Assembly: GCA_016218465.1 (NCBI GenBank) | Contig: JACREA010000081.1 | Span: 1-5,555, forward strand | Reading direction: 5' to 3' | DNA: 5,555 nucleotides | Source: Nitrosomonadales bacterium | GTDB lineage: Bacteria; Pseudomonadota; Gammaproteobacteria; Burkholderiales; Gallionellaceae | Shown: positions 1-4,975 of the stretch, in pieces | Layout: each line of letters starts with the position of its first letter | Numbering within the stretch: the first letter of the stretch is position 1 | Made by a program: the position numbers and the translations under genes | Notes under the pieces: model-generated | The model's database searches: none | Seen by the model: only the letters and a program-made list of their open reading frames with translations | What the model was told of the DNA's origin: nothing

Positions 1-270
1 GAACGCGCCAAGGAAAAAGTTGGGAGGTAATCCGCTCTGGAGCGTCAGCACCAGGGCTGGCGCAAATAGCAACTGGATCAGCAACCACCACTTGGCGAGT
101 CCGGAAAGATAACTGAACGTGGCTGCGAGTAAACCGCATAGCAAGGCAAGCAACAACGGCGGCCTATGCAACCCCGCAACGCTGACTACCAGCAGTGTGA
201 TTGCGAATGCGGCGCATTGCAGCAGCAGCGCAATGACGGAAGGCGGGAGTTTTTTGAGCATGAGCCACAT
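1..270 (-). CDS. N-terminal part of a multi-pass membrane protein, possibly a membrane-anchored SAM-dependent methyltransferase; truncated by the window edge
   Basis: An open frame of 90 codons runs from ATG at 270 off the left edge. The product begins MWLMLKKLPPSVIALLLQ and is overwhelmingly hydrophobic. Likely membrane helices are near residues 10-34, 37-58 and 61-78, and a fourth probably begins at LPPNFFLGAF (81-90), where the window ends. There is almost no charge beyond K6, K7, R36 and K60. A second in-frame ATG at 261 (MLKKLPPS) is an equally reasonable start. An AGGAGA at 300-295 is too far from either ATG, and only a weak AGG lies close to ATG 270, so the start is uncertain. From memory, the patterns WWLLIQLLFAPALV and LPPNFFLGAF resemble the N-terminal membrane domain of a betaproteobacterial class I methyltransferase family. 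The catalytic domain would lie outside the window, so that identity is only a suggestion. The gene has the same orientation as the coiled-coil gene to its right, 172 bases away. Confidence 0.72.
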   Translation of the reverse strand, partial: MWLMLKKLPPSVIALLLQCAAFAITLLVVSVAGLHRPPLLLALLCGLLAATFSYLSGLAKWWLLIQLLFAPALVLTLQSGLPPNFFLGAF

Positions 271-300
271 TAACCTGAAAAACGGCAGTTGGCTTCTCCT

Positions 301-329
301 GTTATTCCAATTTTCGTTTCAAACGACAA
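301..329 (-). promoter_or_regulatory. Weak candidate sigma-70 promoter for the left-edge membrane protein gene
   Basis: On the minus strand, TTGTCG (329-324) and AATAAC (306-301) are separated by exactly 17 bases. Each matches four of six consensus positions. Transcription would start near 294, about 24 bases before ATG 270, which would exclude the AGGAGA at 300-295 from the transcript. That conflict, and the imperfect boxes, make this a low-confidence call. Confidence 0.22.
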
Positions 330-337
330 TAATCCCG

Positions 338-379
338 GGTGCGTTTACGCACCAGTTGGCGATGGTGTGTAAACGCACC
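338..379. repeat. REP-like inverted repeat with a 16-bp stem
   Basis: The arm at 338-353 (GGTGCGTTTACGCACC) pairs with the arm at 364-379 (GGTGTGTAAACGCACC) over 16 bp with one G-T wobble, leaving a 10-base loop at 354-363. Each arm is also nearly self-complementary (GGTGCG/CGCACC around a TTTA or TAAA centre), so the element can form one long hairpin or two short ones. No T-run follows on either strand, so a classical intrinsic terminator is unlikely. It sits between two minus-strand genes and could stabilise the 3' end of the coiled-coil transcript or act as a REP-type extragenic element. Similar GTGCGTTTACGCAC-like elements are, from general knowledge, frequent between proteobacterial genes. 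Confidence 0.7.
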
Positions 380-420
380 TTACATTAATTCCGTTTCTAT
401 CGCAAAACAGAATTACTGGA

Positions 421-455
421 GGGGCAGCGCTTTGCCGAAAGGTTAATTCTGCCCC
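421..455 (-). terminator. Possible hairpin terminator overlapping the stop codon of the coiled-coil gene
   Basis: Read on the minus strand, GGGGCAG (455-449) pairs with CTGCCCC (427-421). The loop holds a smaller CTTT-CGGC-AAAG hairpin (441-430) and the TAA stop (445-443). An alternative pairing uses AATTCTG (451-445 on the plus strand orientation) and CAGAATT at 408-414. Only a short TTTT (407-404) follows, so efficiency as an intrinsic terminator is doubtful. It may instead be 3'-end structure. Confidence 0.3.
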
Positions 456-3229
456 AACCGGTAGGATAACTTAAGTCCGTCAAGCGCCGGATATGTAGCC
501 GGTTCAACTTGTCCGGCAATTAACCCGGGCTGAGAGGCGGCAACTATATTTTTATCAGCCTGATTCGTGGCGGCGTGAACCGGTTGGCTGGCGGCAGCAG
601 GCTCTACGGGCATTGCTTCCCGAACATGAAATGCCGGCAGTGAAAGCCCGATGAATGCCACTGCCACACCCAGTACGGCAGTTTTCACCAGCTTGCCAAT
701 CTGTTTGTTTTTGCGCAGACGCGCCATCAGTTGGCGGGCGGCCACGTCTGCGTGTGACTGTTCGATTTGCGCACGAAGCAGCCCATTCTCCTGTTCTTCA
801 AGCTCGGCATTTTGCCGCTCGGCCAGCATTGCCTGATGTTCCAGCATCGCTCTGGTTTGTGCCGCATCGCGGGTACGTTGTTCTTCGGCAACACGTTGCC
901 CGGTGGCCTCTGCCAAAGACATCTCGGCGTCTTCACGCTGCCGCATGGCTGATTCGATAAGTTCCCTGGCGCGATTCATGGCGGCCTGTTCTGCCGCAAC
1001 CATGTCCTGCTTGGCCTGCACGGCCAGACGCTCCGTTTCGATACGATCCTGCTTAGCCAGCTCCGCTTCTGCCGCCAGTAGCTTGCGTTGCGCTGCCTGC
1101 GCCAGCAATTCGCGTTCCTGACCGAGATGGCGCTGGGCTTGTTCAAGCAATCGTGCTTCGATCTGCTCACGCTGCACGGCTGCCAATTGTGCTTCCTCCG
1201 CAGCCTTGCTACGCTTGCGCGCGGTAACTGCCATCAGGGCTTCACAGCGGACACGTTCCCGCTCTGCTCCAGCAGCCTTATGTTCTTCCTCAATGCGCAG
1301 TTTCATCATGTTTTCCGCGCGTGTCATGGCCGCGTCGTGCGCCTGTTTCGCTTCGTCAATTTGTTTGCGGAAGGTAACCGCGGCAATAGCCTCGGCGTGA
1401 ATGTTGTCCTCTGCTGCTTTGAGCGCCCGGCTTTCTGCCTCTGCACGAACCTTGGCTATGTTCATGGCGCGCACCGCCGCCTGTTCCAGATCACGCGCTG
1501 CTTGAACGGCCTGCTCATTCAGCTTTTCCGTTGCCCCGGCAATTTCCCGGGTGCGAACTTCGAGTTCGATCCGCTCGTTATCAGCCTCGATGACACGCAA
1601 TTCTGCGGCCATGCGTGCTTCGATTTCAGCGATTGCGCGAAGTTCGGTTTCAATCTGCGTTTCAGCTACACGACGCGCTTCATTCTCCAAATCAGCACGT
1701 TGCCCCGCCGCATTGGTAGCCTTTTCAAGAGCCTGTACTTTTTGTTGTGCCGCTGCAGCTTCTGCCTGCAATTTGATCTCCACTTCCCGCGCAGCAAGCA
1801 ATTCGGCCTCGGCGCGTTGCTGTGCAAACGCAGTTGAATCACGCCCGGTTTGTAATTTTTGCGCGGCAGCCAGGCTAGCTATGGTTTCGGTAGCCAGACG
1901 ATCATTTGCTTCTTGTTCGGCTTGGCGCAACAGAGCGTTGGTTTCCTCATGTTGATGCGACGCTTTTCTGTCGGCGTCGATCCGGGACTGTAATAACGCG
2001 CATGCTTCCTGTTCGGCCTTGAGTTTGCGCTCGGATTCAATTCGTGCAACCGCTTCCGCTTCGGCACGCTGCTTTGCCGCCTCATAAGCCTGACGTTCGT
2101 TGCGCTCGCGCGCTTCGGCATCGGCCCTGGCCTGCTCCTCGGAAAGTTTTCGTTGCGCGGCAAAATCTGCGGCAGCACGATCTGCCACCGAGCGCGCTTG
2201 GGCAGACTGTTCTGCATCCCGCTCGGATGCAAGCCGCGCCTCACTTTCATCCAGCGCCAACGCTTCGGCGCGCGCCCGCGCTTCCGCAGCCTCGGCTGCA
2301 GTTTGTTCGGTCTTGAGTTTGGATTTGGCCAGCGCGATTGCCTCTTGTCCTTTGCATACTGTTTGTTGCACGGCTCGCGCGATAGCCTGTTCGGTGGTTT
2401 CTTTTTCCCGGGCAAGTCTGGCAACCTCTTGTTCCAGCCTGGCGCGGTTCTCCGCTGCTTGTGCGGCACGCAGTCCGGCCTCGACACGTTTGCTGATTTG
2501 CGCCAGCTCGTGCGGTTCGGCGTCCGCCCGTTTTTTCGCCGATCGCGCTTCGTCCGCTTCGCTTTCCGCCCGTTGCGCGGCCATATCACGCAACCGGGAC
2601 TCCAGTTTCAATTTTTCTTCGGCATGATTTTTTTGCGCTTGCTCGGCCGCACGGCGCTCCGCACCGGCCTGTACGGCGCGCTCCGTTATTTCCGCGATAG
2701 CAGTCTGGATGGCTTGTATTTCAGCTTCAGCAGATAGCTGGGCTTCACGTTCTGCCTGGCTTTGCCGTTCGATCAACACCGCCAGTTCGCGTTCTGCCTT
2801 GGACCTGTTCTCGGCGTCGATACGCGCAGTTTGCTCATGATGCAGACGCTGGTTCAATTCGTCTTGCGCTTGCCGCTCGGCATGCAGCCTTGCCTGATGT
2901 TCTTCCTGAAGCCGTAACTCGCAAGCAAGCTTTTCCTGTAGTTCGCGAGCCAATATTCTTTCTGCATCGAGCTTGATTTTAACCAGCTCGGCGCATTTCA
3001 TTTCATCCTGGCTTTTTGCTTCAATCTGCGCAGTCAGCTCCGCCTCGGCCCGTGCACGCGCTTGAGCTACCGCACGGGCATGCGCTTCGGCGCGCGCGCG
3101 CGCCGAAGCGGAAAGGCCGGCCTGCGTTTCTGCTTCAATGCGCGCACGCGCTTCCAGAATTGCTTGCGACTCAGCGATAAATTCTTCGCTGCCGTTGCTG
3201 ACTAATCGAATGATGGCTGGTTTTGACAT
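443..3229 (-). CDS. Giant Ala/Glu/Arg-rich coiled-coil protein with a C-terminal transmembrane anchor, function unknown
   Basis: I do not recognise this gene as a named family. The 928-residue product starts MSKPAIIRLVSNGSEEF. From about residue 15 to 838 it is continuous charged helix dominated by Ala, Glu, Arg and Gln, with recurring RAEAE-type motifs (near residues 59, 319, 388, 472 and 595). Between residues 5 and 864 the only proline is P239. I see no Trp anywhere, and five scattered Cys (79, 103, 292, 410, 662). A basic patch, RLRKNKQIGK (837-846), precedes one hydrophobic segment (about 847-867, VKTAVLGVAVAFIGLSLPAF). A Pro/Ala/Gln-rich tail of about 60 residues then ends ALDGLKLSYRLGQN. 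By the positive-inside rule the rod is cytoplasmic and the tail periplasmic. The start is supported by AAGGGG seven bases before the ATG. No ATPase, enzymatic or DNA-binding motif is visible. A cytoskeletal, scaffolding or envelope-tethering role is inference. It is transcribed divergently from tig. The coding region itself is confident, the role is not. Confidence 0.9.
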   Translation of the reverse strand: MSKPAIIRLVSNGSEEFIAESQAILEARARIEAETQAGLSASARARAEAHARAVAQARARAEAELTAQIEAKSQDEMKCAELVKIKLDAERILARELQEKLACELRLQEEHQARLHAERQAQDELNQRLHHEQTARIDAENRSKAERELAVLIERQSQAEREAQLSAEAEIQAIQTAIAEITERAVQAGAERRAAEQAQKNHAEEKLKLESRLRDMAAQRAESEADEARSAKKRADAEPHELAQISKRVEAGLRAAQAAENRARLEQEVARLAREKETTEQAIARAVQQTVCKGQEAIALAKSKLKTEQTAAEAAEARARAEALALDESEARLASERDAEQSAQARSVADRAAADFAAQRKLSEEQARADAEARERNERQAYEAAKQRAEAEAVARIESERKLKAEQEACALLQSRIDADRKASHQHEETNALLRQAEQEANDRLATETIASLAAAQKLQTGRDSTAFAQQRAEAELLAAREVEIKLQAEAAAAQQKVQALEKATNAAGQRADLENEARRVAETQIETELRAIAEIEARMAAELRVIEADNERIELEVRTREIAGATEKLNEQAVQAARDLEQAAVRAMNIAKVRAEAESRALKAAEDNIHAEAIAAVTFRKQIDEAKQAHDAAMTRAENMMKLRIEEEHKAAGAERERVRCEALMAVTARKRSKAAEEAQLAAVQREQIEARLLEQAQRHLGQERELLAQAAQRKLLAAEAELAKQDRIETERLAVQAKQDMVAAEQAAMNRARELIESAMRQREDAEMSLAEATGQRVAEEQRTRDAAQTRAMLEHQAMLAERQNAELEEQENGLLRAQIEQSHADVAARQLMARLRKNKQIGKLVKTAVLGVAVAFIGLSLPAFHVREAMPVEPAAASQPVHAATNQADKNIVAASQPGLIAGQVEPATYPALDGLKLSYRLGQN
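632..691 (-). other. Segment encoding the single transmembrane anchor of the coiled-coil protein
   Basis: These codons encode about residues 847-866, an uncharged stretch after K849 containing GVAVAFIGLSLPAF. It is the only segment of the 928-residue protein hydrophobic enough to span a membrane. R837, R839, K840, K842 and K846 just before it, and fewer basic residues just after it, predict N-terminus in the cytoplasm and C-terminus in the periplasm. The position near the C-terminus means the rod would be fully translated before the anchor emerges from the ribosome. Confidence 0.75.
3083..3110. repeat. Perfect 28-bp palindrome with a (GC)7 core inside the coiled-coil gene
   Basis: The arms CGCTTCGG (3083-3090) and CCGAAGCG (3103-3110) flank an uninterrupted run of CG dinucleotides, and the whole 28 bases equals its own reverse complement. 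Positions 3090-3103 are a strict 14-base G/C alternation, a classic Z-DNA-prone sequence. It encodes residues 40-49 (SASARARAEA), so part of the palindrome follows from Ala-Arg codons; the exact symmetry also needed particular synonymous choices (Ser TCG, Arg CGC, Ala GCG). In the mRNA it would fold into a very stable hairpin about 120 bases after the start codon. Confidence 0.9.
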
Positions 3230-3236
3230 GATGTTG

Positions 3237-3247
3237 CCCCTTGCTCC
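3237..3247 (-). promoter_or_regulatory. Ribosome binding site of the coiled-coil gene
   Basis: On the minus strand the sequence GGAGCAAGGGG precedes the ATG at 3229. AAGGGG (3242-3237) lies seven bases upstream of the start and GGAG (3247-3244) a little further. This supports MSKPAII as the true N-terminus. Confidence 0.6.
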
Positions 3248-3294
3248 AGTCGATGCGCGTATCGCGCCAATCTTGAACCTATTGCTACGGCGCC

Positions 3295-3303
3295 AAGATA
3301 GCA
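3295..3303 (-). promoter_or_regulatory. Candidate extended -10 promoter for the coiled-coil gene
   Basis: On the minus strand TGC followed by TATCTT (3303-3295) fits the extended -10 pattern TGn-TATAAT with four of six matches in the hexamer. No good -35 box is present at 16-18 bases. Transcription would begin near 3288, leaving a leader of about 58 bases before ATG 3229. This is a weak call from pattern alone. Confidence 0.3.
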
Positions 3304-3524
3304 GTTTGGGTGGCCAGTAAAGCGTTGAACAAAGCGGGAAAATCAGCCTATTTCAAACCTGCAGGTAAAACATCATGCAATACTTTCCAAATCGCATGGT
3401 GCTTCATAAAAAAACATCCTGCTTTACAAAACATGCCGTCGAGCGATGGGCCTCCTCTGTCAAATACAGATAGAATCTATCGAATCAGGCATGGCTGAGC
3501 CTGAGCCAACTGTTTCCTCGGTCA

Positions 3525-3533
3525 TGGTACAAT
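3525..3533 (+). promoter_or_regulatory. Candidate extended -10 promoter of the tig-clpP operon
   Basis: TGG-TACAAT (3525-3533) matches an extended -10 element, with five of six positions matching TATAAT. The expected -35 position (about 3505-3510) has no good hexamer, which is typical for extended -10 promoters. Transcription from about 3540 would give a leader of roughly 130 bases before tig. I saw no sigma-32-like CTTGAAA/CCCAT pair upstream, so heat-shock control of the operon is not evident from the sequence. Confidence 0.45.
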
Positions 3534-3657
3534 TCAACGTGGCTTGCGAAGGGATGGTGACAAAATGTCTTGCTACCGGAAAACACGAACAAATCGGCTT
3601 ATTGAGAGGCTGATCGAGTGTCTCCTTTCGCACCAGCAATTAATTCAACTTCATTTC

Positions 3658-3663
3658 TAAGGA
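3658..3663 (+). promoter_or_regulatory. Ribosome binding site of tig
   Basis: TAAGGA lies nine bases upstream of the ATG at 3673, a normal Shine-Dalgarno position. It fixes MSSVETVSALERRL as the N-terminus, which agrees with where trigger factors usually begin. Confidence 0.65.
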
Positions 3664-3672
3664 AATCCAAGC

Positions 3673-4974
3673 ATGTCCAGCGTAGAAACTGTGAGCGCGT
3701 TAGAACGCCGTCTTAACGCATCAATTCCCCAACAAGCCATTCGCGGTGAGGTCGCTGCCCGTCTGAAACAAATCGGACGTTCTGCGAAAATTGCGGGCTT
3801 TCGTCCGGGTAAAATTCCGGCAAAAATTCTGGAGCAGCATTACGGCGCACAGGCGCATCAGGAAGCATTGGGCGACGCGCTGCAACGCTCGTTTGCCGAA
3901 GCGGTGGAAACCAACAATCTGAACGTGGCGGGCTACCCGAAGTTTGATGTCAAGACCAACGATCTGCATGCCGATCTGATCGAGTACAGCGCGACTTTCG
4001 AGGTATATCCGGAAGTGGTATTGGGCGATCTGTCGGGCGAAACGGTGGAGCGCTCGATTTATGAGGTTACGCAAGCTGATGTCGACAACACCATCGCGAC
4101 GTTGCGCAAGCAGCGCGCTACTTTTGAGGCCGTTTCTCGTGCAGCCCAGAATGATGACAGGACCAGGATCGATTTTGTGGGCAAGCTGAACGGTGAAGTT
4201 TTTCAGGGCGGCGAAGGCAGGAATTATCCGGTTACGCTGGGTTCAGGCAGTATGTTGCCGGAGTTTGAAGCCGCCATTGTCGGCATGAAGGCGGGGGATA
4301 CCAAGTCTTTCGATCTGACATTCCCGGAAAACTACCACAGTAAGGAACTGGCTGGAAAGCAAGTGACTTTTACTATAACGTTGCTTGGTGTCGAGGCTCC
4401 CAGGCTACCGGAATTGGATGCGGAGTTTGCCAAAGCTCTCGGCATTGCGGACGGTGATGTGAGCAAGCTGGGAGATGATATTCGCAGCAATTTGAGCCGT
4501 GAAGTTTCACATCGCTTGAAGGTGCGCAATAAGGGTGCGGCATTGGATGCGTTGCTTAGAGTTGCCAAGTTCGAGGCGCCAAAGGCATTGCTTGAGTGGG
4601 AGGCACAAAGCCTGATGAAGCAAACCATGCAGGATATGGAATCGCGCGGCATGAAGATGAAGGGTATGTCATTGCCTCCGGATTTGTTTACGGAACGTGC
4701 TGAAAAGCGCGTTAAACTGGGGCTGATTTTGTCTGATCTGGTGAAGAAACATGATTTGAAGGCCAAGCCCGAGCAGACCAAGGCTTTGATTATGGATTAT
4801 GCGCAGAGCTATGATGAACCGGAACAGGTTATACGCTGGTATGCGGCTGATCCCAAGCGCAAACAAGAAGTAGAAAACTTGATTCTTGAAGAAAATGTGG
4901 CAGCCTGGGTGATGGGGAAGGCGAAGGTGATTGACAAGCCAGCCGTGTTCAACGAATTGATGGGGAATGGCTGA
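3673..4974 (+). CDS. tig: Trigger factor (ribosome-associated chaperone and peptidyl-prolyl isomerase)
   Basis: Trigger factor docks on ribosomal protein L23 at the exit tunnel, shields nascent chains in the cytoplasm and has prolyl isomerase activity. The 433-residue product matches the usual family length (432 in E. coli). The N-terminal ribosome-binding domain (about 1-145) has the GFRPGK signature at residues 42-47, followed by IPAKILEQHYG. The FKBP-type isomerase domain (about 160-240) includes DRTRIDFVGKLNG, LGSGSMLPEFE (189-199) and GMKAGDTKSF. The C-terminal chaperone arms follow (about 245-433), with the Met/Lys-rich SRGMKMKGMS near 324-333. The gene appears intact and has a good ribosome binding site. 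It is first in an operon with clpP, whose start is one base after its TGA. The identification is secure; betaproteobacterial affinity is my reading of the sequence. Confidence 0.98.
   Translation: MSSVETVSALERRLNASIPQQAIRGEVAARLKQIGRSAKIAGFRPGKIPAKILEQHYGAQAHQEALGDALQRSFAEAVETNNLNVAGYPKFDVKTNDLHADLIEYSATFEVYPEVVLGDLSGETVERSIYEVTQADVDNTIATLRKQRATFEAVSRAAQNDDRTRIDFVGKLNGEVFQGGEGRNYPVTLGSGSMLPEFEAAIVGMKAGDTKSFDLTFPENYHSKELAGKQVTFTITLLGVEAPRLPELDAEFAKALGIADGDVSKLGDDIRSNLSREVSHRLKVRNKGAALDALLRVAKFEAPKALLEWEAQSLMKQTMQDMESRGMKMKGMSLPPDLFTERAEKRVKLGLILSDLVKKHDLKAKPEQTKALIMDYAQSYDEPEQVIRWYAADPKRKQEVENLILEENVAAWVMGKAKVIDKPAVFNELMGNG
4962..4967 (+). promoter_or_regulatory. Ribosome binding site of clpP inside the tig coding end
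   Basis: GGGGAA lies eight bases before the clpP ATG at 4976 and within the last codons of tig (MGNG). With the TGA-T-ATG junction that follows, this favours translational coupling of clpP to tig. Confidence 0.5.
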
Positions 4975-4975
4975 T

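Larger units (their letters stand above)
3230..3672. other. Divergent intergenic region between the coiled-coil gene and tig
   Basis: This 443-base stretch lies between two divergent start codons and contains no convincing gene. It holds candidate promoters for both directions and both ribosome binding sites. Small symmetric elements include GCGCG-TAT-CGCGC (3255-3267), the 10-bp palindrome ACCTGCAGGT (3357-3366), GATAG-AAT-CTATC (3469-3481) and a tandem TGAGCCTGAGCC (3496-3507). An A7 tract lies near 3411-3417. Any of the palindromes could be an operator, but none matches a regulator site I can name. No tRNA is recognisable; in particular no T-loop GGTTCGAATCC-like sequence is present. Confidence 0.7.

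Noticed and set aside
119..388. 89-codon plus-strand frame across the left gene and the REP-like hairpin
   Set aside because: It is antisense to a convincing membrane protein and its end runs through the hairpin. No ribosome binding site or family resemblance.
1088..1837. 249-codon plus-strand open frame opposite the coiled-coil gene
   Set aside because: Its Cys/Phe/Leu-rich product is the antisense image of Ala/Glu/Gln codons, it has no ribosome binding site, and the minus-strand frame is uninterrupted with coherent composition, a ribosome binding site and a membrane anchor.
1879..2589. 236-codon minus-strand frame overlapping the coiled-coil gene in another frame
   Set aside because: The Arg/Pro/Lys-rich product is a frame-shifted reading of the same Ala/Glu-rich codons. 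No start signal or domain supports it.
2100..2737. Overlapping plus-strand open frames of 175 and 194 codons
   Set aside because: Two overlapping frames with low-complexity Ser/Ala/Arg or Phe/Gly/Leu/Arg products on the same stretch are expected where the opposite strand is GC-rich and Ala/Arg-biased. Neither has recognisable features.
443..3229. TolA identity for the coiled-coil protein
   Set aside because: TolA has an N-terminal anchor, a periplasmic Ala/Lys/Glu-rich helix and a folded C-terminal domain. Here the anchor is C-terminal, no N-terminal membrane segment exists, the protein is about twice as long, and no tol-pal neighbours are visible.
3458..3463. Perfect TTGACA -35 box on the minus strand
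   Set aside because: No acceptable -10 hexamer lies 15-19 bases downstream on that strand, so it is probably chance.
3471..3476. TAGAAT as a second -10 box for tig
   Set aside because: No -35 match at 16-18 bases and no TGn extension; TGG-TACAAT at 3525 is a better candidate and nearer to tig.
3310..3498. 62-codon plus-strand frame (GTG start) in the divergent region
   Set aside because: No Shine-Dalgarno sequence precedes it, the product is unlike anything I recognise, and it runs through the likely regulatory region of the neighbouring genes.
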